Positions 45,197 to 53,151 of a stretch of DNA of 64,000 bases are shown piece by piece. Location of the stretch: the IMG/VR virus record IMGVR_UViG_3300009370_002293, positions 1 to 64,000 of that record; one strand, given 5' to 3'. Positions within the stretch are counted from its first letter, which is position 1; the number at the start of each line of letters is the position of its first letter. Origin of the DNA: a virus. Both the position numbers and the translations under genes were made by a program. Below the pieces are notes generated by a model. The model saw only the letters and a list, made by a program, of their open reading frames with translations, was not told where the DNA came from and made no database searches.

Positions 45197-45754
45197 TTAT
45201 TCTCCAGCTATGTCGTGTTTATCTTCGCCCTTGTCTTTTTTAAGGCTTTCGATTTCTTTATCAATATTTTTAATAGCATCTTCATGATGCTTCCTTAACT
45301 CTTTAAGGGTTTCATGTTTTGTATCATAAGAATCTTGATTTTCCATCTTATGTCGCAAACTTTCCCTCATTCCTTTAAAATGCTCCTCAATAGACTCCTC
45401 ACTGTAACCCCCCTCGTAATGTGATGCTTTGAGGTACAAGGCTTCGGAAACTTTAATCCCAAATTCTTTTGCTTTAGATTTTAATTTTTTAAAAATTTTA
45501 GCCTTTATTTCGGGAGATAACTTAGACTGAGGAAGCCGAGCTAAAGCGTTTCTTACGTGAGCGGCATCAGGAATGGGGAAATGGCGTAAAGATCGTGGCT
45601 CTGTTTTGCCGTCCACCTTCTTGCCACCGGGCTCTATATAGGCAAAATCCGAATCTGGCAAGTCATTGCGGCGCTTGCTTGTTAGTTTTTTGGCTAACGT
45701 ATCGTCACCTAAGATTTGCTCGGTGAAATCAACTTCAAAAGTGTCATCTTTCAT
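45197..45754 (-). CDS. phage protein with DSDFAYIEPGG domain
   Basis: 185 aa. FEVDFTEQI near the start, then DSDFAYIEPGGKKV, HFPIPDAAHVRNALARLPQ (about 40-80), a domain found at the end of many phage prohead proteases and other phage proteins. A long charged coiled coil follows (about 105-180). Its role is not established. Confidence 0.65.
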   Translation of the reverse strand: MKDDTFEVDFTEQILGDDTLAKKLTSKRRNDLPDSDFAYIEPGGKKVDGKTEPRSLRHFPIPDAAHVRNALARLPQSKLSPEIKAKIFKKLKSKAKEFGIKVSEALYLKASHYEGGYSEESIEEHFKGMRESLRHKMENQDSYDTKHETLKELRKHHEDAIKNIDKEIESLKKDKGEDKHDIAGE

Positions 45755-45787
45755 TTAAAATGATTACACATTTTTTGTAAAAAAGGT

Positions 45788-46744
45788 TTATTTATTGTCT
45801 ATTTTATTCTCTTTTAGAATTAAAATTTTTGGATAAGTAACCCTAAGCATAAATGGAAATAATTTTTCGGCCGCTTCCTTATCGGCATTTTTTGCTGCTT
45901 CTTTATCCTTGGGGGTATTTTCAATAGGCATTTCTTTTAGCTCGTCCTCGCTTGGCATTTTTACGTTTTTATCTAATGCCCACATAATCTTATGTTTTTC
46001 CGCATAATCAGCCATTCTGCGTACGGGTACGATTAAATTAAAGCCCTCTCCCGCTCCCCTTACAAGCATTCCCACATATCTTGCGTCAGATTTTAAATAT
46101 ACTCCACCTCCAGAACTTCCCGGGAAAGCGGTGCAAGTTGTCTGATCGAACACGTGCTTATTAAGAGATTTAATCAATCTTCCGTGTTGAGAATAAATTC
46201 CATCTGTCATGCTATTGGCACCCATTTGGCCAAGTAATGACCCCACGTGTAGCAAATCTTCACCGAGCGGTGGAATTTCTTTATCAAGGTAAAAAGTTAC
46301 CGTATCTTTAACAAAATTAAATTTACGTACCCGCAATAACGCTAAATCGTGACCATCTGTAGCATCACTATATTTTAATACCTCTGCATCCATTTGCAGA
46401 CGACCTACAGTTCGGCCATCCTGACGAATTTCTTTAACAACCAAAGGGTCTTTGAACTCTACTAATGTTTTAGAGGAGCCATTGACCACCACTTTCCTAG
46501 TAGAACGTAAGTTGTCTATAACATGAGCGGCAGTCCAAACAAAATTTACTACATTCCCTTTTGAATCTTTTCGGGTAAAAATTACACCAGAGCCTTCACC
46601 GGTAGAAAACTGACCCTCAGATCTAATGGTTACAGAAACATTTTGTAAGTGTTCTGCGGTTGAGGTTGACTTTTCAGCGGCGACCCCGTGCCTAAATGGG
46701 GCCACTAAAAAAATAACAAGAGAGGCGAGGATGAACTTCTTCAT
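45788..46744 (-). CDS. secreted trypsin-like serine protease
   Basis: 318 aa. Signal peptide (FILASLVIFLVAP, cut near AAEK). Catalytic triad in order: His74 in TAAHVID, Asp133 in GHDLALLRVR, Ser211 in FPGSSGGGVYLK. A charged Lys/Glu-rich tail follows (about 255-300). It resembles HtrA/DegP-type proteases without PDZ. Exported to the periplasm, it could cleave host envelope or surface proteins. Rare on phages. Confidence 0.85.
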   Translation of the reverse strand: MKKFILASLVIFLVAPFRHGVAAEKSTSTAEHLQNVSVTIRSEGQFSTGEGSGVIFTRKDSKGNVVNFVWTAAHVIDNLRSTRKVVVNGSSKTLVEFKDPLVVKEIRQDGRTVGRLQMDAEVLKYSDATDGHDLALLRVRKFNFVKDTVTFYLDKEIPPLGEDLLHVGSLLGQMGANSMTDGIYSQHGRLIKSLNKHVFDQTTCTAFPGSSGGGVYLKSDARYVGMLVRGAGEGFNLIVPVRRMADYAEKHKIMWALDKNVKMPSEDELKEMPIENTPKDKEAAKNADKEAAEKLFPFMLRVTYPKILILKENKIDNK

Positions 46745-46812
46745 AATGCAATTTTACCTATATAGATAGTACACCAGCCCCCTTTAAAAAACAAATTAAA
46801 TTTAAAAAAAAA

Positions 46813-47670
46813 CTAAATTACCGCTCGCCCCTTATTTTTTTCCCAGTCTTTTTCGGTTCTATCTACAGTAATATTGCGTTTTTCAGCAGCTTTTAATACT
46901 ATTGAATTGGTTTTAGATTTTTTAAGCTGGTGTAACATGGAGTTTACATCCTTCGGAAAACAAGTACCCCCATAACCACGGTGTCCATCGGGACCGGGAA
47001 CCGAGGTGTGACTCATACCAATTCTTTCGTCTATGCCAATCAATTTTGCCGCAGTATCATAAGGAATATTGTTTTTCCAGCAAAATTCACTAAATTCATT
47101 AAACAGGGAAACCTTTACTGCTAAAAATGAATTACGCCCATATTTGATGAACTCTGCAGTTCGGGTAGAGACAAAGGTTGTGTCTCCGTTTTTTATAGAC
47201 CCCTGCTCTAGGGCATTGCAAATTAAATTATTTAATTTTTCAACAACACCACTATCTACAACCGTGTCATGTCCAAAGACCCATAAATTGTTATTGTAAA
47301 AATCTTCCCTCCAGTTTCTTTCGGTTAGGAACTCTGGCATAAAATGAACCTTAAGTTTCTCACAGGTACCCACTGGAACAGTGGAGCGTAGTACAATTTT
47401 ATTTTTTCTTACACCGTTACGGGTTAAGTCTTTTATTGCGGATTTTACTATAGATAAATCACACACGCCGTTAGACCTCATGGGTGTTGGCACACATACA
47501 AAAATGAAATCACATTTTTTTAAATCTTGAAGGGTTGTACCTTTTGGGTCACATTTTTCGGGGTCTTTGTCGTAAGCGATACACTCAATAAGCTCCCCTT
47601 TTAGCAATTGAGTCGCCTTTCCTACATACCCATTTCCCACTATCCCTAGCTTTATTTTACGCTTCTTCAT
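46813..47670 (-). CDS. UDP-sugar/GDP-mannose 6-dehydrogenase, short form
   Basis: 285 aa. NAD motif GIVGNGYVGKATQ (9-21), FVCVPTPM, VLRSTVPVGT, VPEFLTER-type MPEFLTERNW, GYGGTCFPKDV with catalytic Cys (about 238). It makes uronic acids. It lacks the C-terminal third (UDP-binding) of full-length enzymes (about 430 aa), common in phage versions. Promoter at 47679-47707. Confidence 0.8.
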   Translation of the reverse strand: MKKRKIKLGIVGNGYVGKATQLLKGELIECIAYDKDPEKCDPKGTTLQDLKKCDFIFVCVPTPMRSNGVCDLSIVKSAIKDLTRNGVRKNKIVLRSTVPVGTCEKLKVHFMPEFLTERNWREDFYNNNLWVFGHDTVVDSGVVEKLNNLICNALEQGSIKNGDTTFVSTRTAEFIKYGRNSFLAVKVSLFNEFSEFCWKNNIPYDTAAKLIGIDERIGMSHTSVPGPDGHRGYGGTCFPKDVNSMLHQLKKSKTNSIVLKAAEKRNITVDRTEKDWEKNKGRAVI

Positions 47671-47678
47671 TTCATCTT

Positions 47679-47707
47679 ACTATATTATCCGTGTCAAAAA
47701 AGATCAA
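47679..47707 (-). promoter_or_regulatory. sigma-70 promoter
   Basis: -35 TTGATC (47702-47707), 17 bp, -10 TATAGT (47679-47684), 8 nt to ATG 47670. It starts right after the terminator at 47707. Confidence 0.65.
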
Positions 47708-47738
47708 TAAAAAACCCCCTTGCAATAAACAAGGGGGG
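47707..47738 (-). terminator. rho-independent terminator
   Basis: CCCCCTTG/CAAGGGGG stem (47715-47737) followed on minus by TTTTTT. Ends the unit 48.4-47.7 kb. Confidence 0.9.
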
Positions 47739-47746
47739 TAACTCCA

Positions 47747-47992
47747 TTAACTAGCAGGTGGAGAGGGCTCACTAACAGGAATTGTTAGCGCTGGTTCGGC
47801 GCCCTCATCAGGTGGAGCCACCTCACTTAGTTTTACAATGGCGTAACCGGTGAACAATACGTTTACCGCCACAAGCAATAATGCCAGTCTTGCGAAAGTC
47901 ATATTGATGGTCATAACACCATTTTGGGGTTGTTGGTCTGCGGGCGAACTTTGATCGCTCGCTTTTTCCTTTTGGTCTGTGGTCTTACTCAT
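47747..47992 (-). CDS. small single-pass membrane protein
   Basis: 81 aa. Polar, Gln/Ser-rich N-terminus, one helix (LALLLVAVNVLFTGYAIV), then a Pro/Glu/Ala-rich tail (PPDEGAEPALTIP). No family recognised. The terminator at 47707 follows. Confidence 0.6.
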   Translation of the reverse strand: MSKTTDQKEKASDQSSPADQQPQNGVMTINMTFARLALLLVAVNVLFTGYAIVKLSEVAPPDEGAEPALTIPVSEPSPPAS

Positions 47993-48050
47993 AATATATT
48001 CTGTACTGACCTACATAATACGTATACTTGCTTTAAAGTAAAGTGTTTTT

Positions 48051-48422
48051 TTACAAGATTTTTATTTTAACTGGCTTTACTTTTTCAAGTTTTTCTAATT
48101 TGACCTTAAGCATTCCGTCCACATAAGTAGCTTTCACTTTGGAAGGGTCTACATCTTCTGGCATATTAAATGAATATACGTTTTCATCACCCTCTTTCTT
48201 TATGGTAACGTAAACGCCCCCATCCCTTAATGTAACCTCTATGTCCTTTTTTCTCACCCCTGCTAATTCGATGTGGTAATCGTACGCACTTTCAGACTCA
48301 TCAAGTTTAACCTTATTATAAGTGCGCGCTGCCCTCCAGCCATCCCAAATCAACTCGTCAATATCACTAAAGGCTTTGTCATAAATTGGGAACTCTTTAA
48401 ATAATCTATTTGCTAATATCAT
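48051..48422 (-). CDS. small heat-shock protein Hsp20
   Basis: 123 aa with an alpha-crystallin domain (about 40-115): YDYHIELAGVRKKDIEVTL, then YSFNMPEDVD and the conserved YVDGMLKVKLEK. It holds unfolding proteins. sHSPs are common in marine T4-like phages, where they may help assembly. -10 TAGTAT lies 5 nt before the ATG; no clear -35. Confidence 0.88.
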   Translation of the reverse strand: MILANRLFKEFPIYDKAFSDIDELIWDGWRAARTYNKVKLDESESAYDYHIELAGVRKKDIEVTLRDGGVYVTIKKEGDENVYSFNMPEDVDPSKVKATYVDGMLKVKLEKLEKVKPVKIKIL

Positions 48423-48509
48423 AACAAATACTAAAAAGCAAATAACATGCCAAAGAAAACAAGGGAAAATACGAAGCTGAACTTAAAAAAGGGACATATT
48501 TGTCTCACG

Positions 48510-48689
48510 TTAACCGGTAGAACGTATGTCAAAAATACTCACCTGTCTCATCTCAAACGTATCAACATCTTTAACCAAAAAGGTTTCCTCGTCCACGGCC
48601 TCTTCAATGATACCTTCCCAGACTTTATCTCCTTGGACGCTAACGGGTTTACCCAGCATCTTTTTATTTATTTCAAGTTTGGCTGTCAT
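48510..48689 (-). CDS. small hypothetical protein
   Basis: 59 aa (MTAKLEINKKMLGKPVSV, then VWEGIIEEAVDEETFLVKDV), a beta-rich SH3-like pattern. The start overlaps the upstream TGA. The opposite-strand ORF here (48447-48707) is its shadow. Confidence 0.6.
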   Translation of the reverse strand: MTAKLEINKKMLGKPVSVQGDKVWEGIIEEAVDEETFLVKDVDTFEMRQVSIFDIRSTG

Positions 48690-49288
48690 AATGTTTTAAG
48701 GTGTTGATTATCATGATAAAAATATAATGTTTCTACCCCTGCTGCCTTTTTGAGATTTACCACAAGCAGGGACTCTTCGTTTAAACCATCCAAAAGTTTA
48801 CCATACAACTCTAATAACTGCCTACCCCAGTCTGCCCGCGTTGCGCAGCATGCACCGTCAAACGCCTCCTTTCGGCTGTTCAAAGTATGAAGTTGATTTT
48901 TTTCTTCTGATGAAAGATCAGATATTTTGTGCTCTTTATTCACCAAGTGTAATAGCTCGTGTGCGGATGCAATCACTAGACTTTTCCCTAAATTAACGAA
49001 TTCAAATTCCTCGTTTAAAGCCGTCAAGAAACGATCGTAGTACCTTGAGTCTATAAATGTCTCTTTAACCACGGACTCGTATGCCGCCCAACATTCTTTT
49101 AGTTGATCTGGCTTAGGTAAAGACTCACCATCAGTACAACATTGGTTGTTTTCTTTGAGTTTCTTTGTATTTTTTTTAAGACAAGATTCTAATATATGTA
49201 ATTTAATTACATCTTCAGGTGTGCAGTCTATTGCACCTAATGCAATTAATTCATGCACCGCGTTAAAGTCAATTTTTCTCATTTGCAT
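48686..49288 (-). CDS. hypothetical protein
   Basis: 200 aa, helical, with CC pairs (NQCCTDG, GACCATRADW). HELLHLVNKEH is an HxxxH-type pattern but not a clear HExxH. No family recognised. Confidence 0.55.
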   Translation of the reverse strand: MQMRKIDFNAVHELIALGAIDCTPEDVIKLHILESCLKKNTKKLKENNQCCTDGESLPKPDQLKECWAAYESVVKETFIDSRYYDRFLTALNEEFEFVNLGKSLVIASAHELLHLVNKEHKISDLSSEEKNQLHTLNSRKEAFDGACCATRADWGRQLLELYGKLLDGLNEESLLVVNLKKAAGVETLYFYHDNQHLKTL

Positions 49289-49634
49289 TATTTCCCAATA
49301 TACACATTATATAATAGAAACTTAAAGAAGTGCAAGTGTAAAAAAAGTATTTTTCAAAATTGCCAAAAACCACACATAAAAATATATTAAACCAAATAGA
49401 AAGACAAATAGGACAACACACTAACCTCGTAATAAAACAATTTTTATAAAGCATTAAATACGCCTTTAAATCTATGCCCTCACGGGAGGATTTTTCTTTA
49501 AAATCTTTTAAAAAAAGACCCCCTAAATTTAAAGCATCTAGGTACTCTACTACTACGTTAGTCTTAAACCAAAGCAATAATAACACCGACGCTAAAAACG
49601 GTTGTAATAAAAAATTATCCAACTCTGATATCAT
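49269..49634 (-). CDS. multi-pass membrane protein
   Basis: 121 aa with helices at about 9-22, 70-90 (CPICLSIWFNIFLCVVF) and 100-115. The CPIC...W pattern is seen in DUF1360-type membrane proteins. Overlaps both neighbours. Role unknown. Confidence 0.55.
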   Translation of the reverse strand: MISELDNFLLQPFLASVLLLLWFKTNVVVEYLDALNLGGLFLKDFKEKSSREGIDLKAYLMLYKNCFITRLVCCPICLSIWFNIFLCVVFGNFEKYFFYTCTSLSFYYIMCILGNNANEKN

Positions 49635-50112
49635 TATCTTCTTCTAGTACAACTTTCCTCTGGTGTTCTAAAGGGAGTTCGGAAATTTCCTCCTCCTTTA
49701 CCTGAATTAATTCGATATTATAAAAATCAAATATCTCTTTTGCTCCATCGTCTCGCTCGTATTCGTCCTTGTAAATTACCTGCGGTATACCGTAGCCAGC
49801 AATCATTGTAGCACAATATGAACACGGTAGTAGTGTTACTGCTAAAATTTTTACGTCTCCCTTTCTACATAAGGAAAGACAATTCATCTCAGCATGAATC
49901 ATAACAGGGCGACGTCGATTTCTGTCAAACAAATCCCAATCAACGTCTTTTCCTGAAGCCAGACCGTTGTAGCCAACGCCCAAAACCATGTTCTGGTGAT
50001 TAAGGGCGCAAGCTCCAACCTTTACAAAAGGGTCCTCGCTCCGTTCGGAAGCTGCCTGAGCAAGGCGAAGTGCGTACTCGCCCCAATTAAGCCTAGTTTC
50101 CAAAACTGGCAT
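49615..50112 (-). CDS. dCMP deaminase
   Basis: 165 aa. Zinc-site motifs HAEMN (about 73-77) and PCSYCATMI (about 96-104), plus SEDPFVKVGA and GVGYNG. It converts dCMP to dUMP for ThyX. The spacing fits phage dCMP deaminases. Confidence 0.88.
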   Translation of the reverse strand: MPVLETRLNWGEYALRLAQAASERSEDPFVKVGACALNHQNMVLGVGYNGLASGKDVDWDLFDRNRRRPVMIHAEMNCLSLCRKGDVKILAVTLLPCSYCATMIAGYGIPQVIYKDEYERDDGAKEIFDFYNIELIQVKEEEISELPLEHQRKVVLEEDNDIRVG

Positions 50113-50164
50113 CCCAAATTATTGAGATTGAAACAACAAGAAAAAATATTGCTATTAGTAACAT
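50093..50164 (-). CDS. tiny membrane peptide
   Basis: 23 aa, one helix (LLIAIFFLVVSISIIW), ending DASFGN. Start overlaps the stop of the gene at 50164 and it ends inside dCMP deaminase. Confidence 0.4.
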   Translation of the reverse strand: MLLIAIFFLVVSISIIWDASFGN

Positions 50165-50466
50165 TAGGAAACCTTTTTGTAAACGGAATGAGGCCGACCC
50201 ATTTTATTCTTAGTGACTCTAACCAGCACTAATTCTCCATTTTTTAAGGCAGAATTAATCTTGGTGTGAATAGAAACCCTTGAAAGTTTACCTTCCATAG
50301 CAGTTGACAATTCACCTGCGGTGAACTCTTGTTCTGGCCAGCTAACCGTGACAGGCTTTCTCCCTCGTCTTACAGTGGCCTTCATCGCCCTTTGACGATC
50401 CTTTAGCGAAATGCTCGGGGTCTTGGCTACCGGTTCTACGTGGTCTACGTTATATTTTGCTTTCAT
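50164..50466 (-). CDS. small basic protein, possible winged helix
   Basis: 100 aa from MKAKYNVD. EQEFTAGELSTAMEGKLSRV, then INSALKNGELVLVRV and basic GRPHSVYKKV look like a winged-helix fold. The longer frame to 50505 crosses the promoter at 50477-50505. Likely DNA-binding. Confidence 0.55.
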   Translation of the reverse strand: MKAKYNVDHVEPVAKTPSISLKDRQRAMKATVRRGRKPVTVSWPEQEFTAGELSTAMEGKLSRVSIHTKINSALKNGELVLVRVTKNKMGRPHSVYKKVS

Positions 50467-50476
50467 CTTAAAAAAG

Positions 50477-50505
50477 AGACTAATTCCTTTTTTAATGTTA
50501 GTCAA
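50477..50505 (-). promoter_or_regulatory. sigma-70 promoter
   Basis: -35 TTGACT (50500-50505), 17 bp, -10 TAGTCT (50477-50482), 10 nt to ATG 50466. It diverges from the plus gene at 50547. Confidence 0.6.
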
Positions 50506-50546
50506 ACTTTTTTTTGCTAAAAAGAAATAACCTGCTAAGTTAAAGG

Positions 50547-50960
50547 GTGACTGTTTTTGATGCCACCCTCATGCTGTATAATTGGTTTAATGAAAATGAT
50601 GTATTCTGCATGAAGGATAACTTTCAGCAAGCTGTTCTTTTGACCGAAAACGAAAGTCATGATAAAGCCTCTATTCAAGCTGCGCTCGGGCAACTTGAAG
50701 AAGGCGGAATTATAGCAAAACAGGATTCTGAGGGTAAAACCTATTATGTTTTAAACCAGCGCCTCGATACACTTGAACAAGACCTGAAGATTCACCACAC
50801 GACAGCTACAAAAATATCACAAAAAATAAATTATTTTTGTGAAAGGATATCTGATTTTCAAGATATCTGTGATCCATCAGACATAAAACAACGTGATTTA
50901 ATTAATCTTACCTTAATAATCGATTACTTCATCGACAAAGAAAATGAAGAAAATGATTGA
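50547..50960 (+). CDS. conserved marine T4-like phage protein
   Basis: 137 aa, starting with GTG (MTVFDATLMLYNWFNENDVF). It resembles a helical protein I recall from marine T4-like phages, with SIQAALGQLEEGGIIAKQ as a winged-helix-like unit. It is the first gene of the plus block. Role unknown. Confidence 0.6.
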   Translation: MTVFDATLMLYNWFNENDVFCMKDNFQQAVLLTENESHDKASIQAALGQLEEGGIIAKQDSEGKTYYVLNQRLDTLEQDLKIHHTTATKISQKINYFCERISDFQDICDPSDIKQRDLINLTLIIDYFIDKENEEND

Positions 50961-51427
50961 TTTAAAAACAAGTAAATATTATGGTGGCCAAAAGGTTCAA
51001 ATCCTTTTAAGCTCGCTGAGAGAAAACAGTGGAGTTTGGCTTTGGTGAGACTTAATGAGTCAGGGTAGATTTAAATATCTAAAATGGTAGCCCATATCCA
51101 AGGCATATACCATTAAAGTTCCAGAACGGTTCTTTAAAAAAATCAAGGTTAGTTACCTTGGCGTTACCCCTGCGTGTTGCGGGTTGCTGCTGTAAGAAGT
51201 TTTTAGCACATTTTCTTCACCTGTTAAAAGGTAGGCAGTACGATATGATCGTATCTCGTGTCCCCATTCACTTTAAAATTTGGGCCTCAGAAGAAAGTGG
51301 TCATCCCCCCCCCTGCGGGGGGGTTATCTCTTTATTTCCTAAAAGAAAATGGCCATGGCGTATTCTTAACTTTATTAATTTATAATAAATATTTGATTTT
51401 ATTTTATTTTGATTTATTGTTTTTTAT
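50961..51427. other. non-coding gap with hairpins
   Basis: 467 nt with no convincing ORF. GGTTCAAATCC with flanking AAAAG/CTTTT (50989-51008) looks like a T-arm, but no other tRNA arm is found. The strong hairpin CCCCCCC-TGC-GGGGGGG (51306-51323) stands near the end, and GATATGATC is palindromic. It may carry an RNA or the promoter of the plus block. Confidence 0.4.
51305..51335 (+). terminator. G/C hairpin, possible terminator
   Basis: Seven C-G pairs around TGC followed by TTATCTCTTTATTT. The T-tract is broken, so efficiency is uncertain. Confidence 0.55.
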
Positions 51428-52225
51428 ATGGACAACCTGAAGAACGAGAACCTTAAGCCCGCTCTGTCCTTGGATCAAGTCAAGGAGAAAGAGTATAAAA
51501 TTTTCATAGGTACACCTTGTTATGGAGGCATGCTGGCCCAAGAATATGTAAATGGCCTTCTCAATATAACATATCAATCCTTAATGAGGGGCATCCCGAT
51601 AGAAATTTATTTAGCTGGAAATGAAAGTCTAATTCCCCGTGGGCGCAACCATATTGTTGCCGAATTTATGGCAAGTAAATGTACTCATTTGCTTTTTATT
51701 GATGCGGATATACAATTTCATTCAGATTCTATTTTTAAACTTCTTTGCGCAGATAGAGGGGTGACGTGTGGTGCCTACCCCTTGAAAAAGACGCCTATAG
51801 AATACGTGATTAATTTTCCTAATGAAGCAGAGAGTAACACGAAAGAGGGGTTCGTGGAGGTTACGGATTGTGGGACTGGGTTTATGATGATAAAAAGGGA
51901 AACCATTAAAATAATGCAGGAGGAATTTCCAGAACTTCATTATACGGGTGATATAGACTGGGGGTATCGATCTGATGTAACTGACCCAATTAAATTAGAT
52001 TTATTAAAAGAAAATTTATATAGTCTTTTTGATACCATGCACGACGTCGAGGCTAACAACAATTATTTGTCAGAAGATTTTACCTTTTGTAGAAGATGGC
52101 AAAAGTGTGGGGGCAAGGTTTGGCTTGATCCATCTATTAAGCTTGACCATTTAGGAAAATTTACATACAATGGAGACATCTCAAAAATTATAGATTTTGA
52201 AAATTTAGAAATTAACGACACATGA
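51428..52225 (+). CDS. phage glycosyltransferase (GT-A)
   Basis: 265 aa. IFIGTPCYGGML (N-terminal strand), LLFIDADIQF with DxD-type metal site (about 97-106), DCGTGFMMIKRE, and SEDFTFCRRW with the catalytic Asp pocket. Overlaps the kinase gene by 4 nt. Confidence 0.75.
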   Translation: MDNLKNENLKPALSLDQVKEKEYKIFIGTPCYGGMLAQEYVNGLLNITYQSLMRGIPIEIYLAGNESLIPRGRNHIVAEFMASKCTHLLFIDADIQFHSDSIFKLLCADRGVTCGAYPLKKTPIEYVINFPNEAESNTKEGFVEVTDCGTGFMMIKRETIKIMQEEFPELHYTGDIDWGYRSDVTDPIKLDLLKENLYSLFDTMHDVEANNNYLSEDFTFCRRWQKCGGKVWLDPSIKLDHLGKFTYNGDISKIIDFENLEINDT

Positions 52226-52833
52226 AAATTATAGGGCTTTCTGGGGTTGCGGGAGCGGGCAAAGACCTGTTTTATGAGTTGCTATCTACACAGACATCAT
52301 GCAAGAAGTTCTCTTTAGCCGATGAGCTTAAAAGAGAGATTACCCCATACATAAAAGAAAATTTTGACATTGACCCGACCTCCTGCTCCAGAGAAGAAAA
52401 AAACTTAATTAGACCAGCATTAGTAAGTCACGGGACTATCAAAAGAAAGCAAACTAAGGGGAGGTACTGGATAGAGAAAATGCAACCCTTATTAAAGGAT
52501 TTTATTTTCAAATCTACACTCACAAATGAAACCCCTGAGTATATAGTCATTACAGACATTCGGTATCATGAGTACCGAAACGACGAGGTAACTTGGTTAA
52601 AGAATGAAATGAAAGGGGATTTAGTCCATATATCCAATTTCACAATGACTCACGGAAAAAGAAAATTCCTTGCACCGGCAAATCAAGAAGAATCGCGGGA
52701 AAACCCAAAGTTATTGGCTCAAGCCGACTATTTAGTAGAATGGGAGAAGCTTACCGGCGAAGAAACCCAAGTAAAAAACATATTAATTCGTGACGTAATT
52801 AAAGATTTTTTAAAATGGCAAAAAAAAATTTGA
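52222..52833 (+). CDS. deoxynucleoside-monophosphate-kinase-like protein
   Basis: 203 aa. P-loop GVAGAGKD (8-15), lid and DIRYHEYRNDEV (about 112-123), like T4 gp1-type dNMP kinases. It would phosphorylate dNMPs, including modified ones. The sugar genes nearby make a modified base possible. Confidence 0.7.
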   Translation: MKIIGLSGVAGAGKDLFYELLSTQTSCKKFSLADELKREITPYIKENFDIDPTSCSREEKNLIRPALVSHGTIKRKQTKGRYWIEKMQPLLKDFIFKSTLTNETPEYIVITDIRYHEYRNDEVTWLKNEMKGDLVHISNFTMTHGKRKFLAPANQEESRENPKLLAQADYLVEWEKLTGEETQVKNILIRDVIKDFLKWQKKI

Positions 52834-52858
52834 CATACATCAAAAATAATCTTAATGT
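52830..52858 (+). promoter_or_regulatory. sigma-70 promoter on plus
   Basis: -35 TTGACA (52830-52835), 17 bp, -10 TAATGT (52853-52858), 8 nt to ATG 52867. Confidence 0.65.
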
Positions 52859-52866
52859 ATACGCAT

Positions 52867-53151
52867 ATGAGCGAACAAAAAGAAAGTGAGTGGAGCAAAC
52901 GTGAAATGGGTGCCTTTTGGAAGAGGCAGAGTCAACGAGGTCAAAGTTACCTTTCTGGGCATGTAACCCTTAAGGATGATGACGGCACCGAACAAAAAGT
53001 GAAGGTTGTTGTTTTTAAAAACAAAAATCGATCACAAAATGAAAAAGCGCCCGATTACTGCGTTTATTCGTCCACACCACCCCAACAGGAAAGTGGGTCT
53101 AACGACCAAGCGGAGGAGTCCCAAGCGAACTCCGACGAGGATGTTCTCTAG
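52867..53151 (+). CDS. small phage protein
   Basis: 94 aa from MSEQKESEW. KREMGAFWKRQSQRGQSYLSG then VVFKNKNRSQNEKAPDYCVY, a pattern of small phage proteins with a beta-rich middle and an acidic tail (QAEESQANSDEDVL). The acidic tail resembles single-strand-binding proteins. Confidence 0.6.
   Translation: MSEQKESEWSKREMGAFWKRQSQRGQSYLSGHVTLKDDDGTEQKVKVVVFKNKNRSQNEKAPDYCVYSSTPPQQESGSNDQAEESQANSDEDVL

Noticed and set aside
48447-48707. 86-aa plus-strand ORF
   Set aside because: The minus-strand frame (48510-48689) gives a well-formed protein coupled to its neighbour.
50989-51008. tRNA gene suggested by a T-arm-like GGTTCAAATCC
   Set aside because: No acceptor, D or anticodon arm can be fitted around it.
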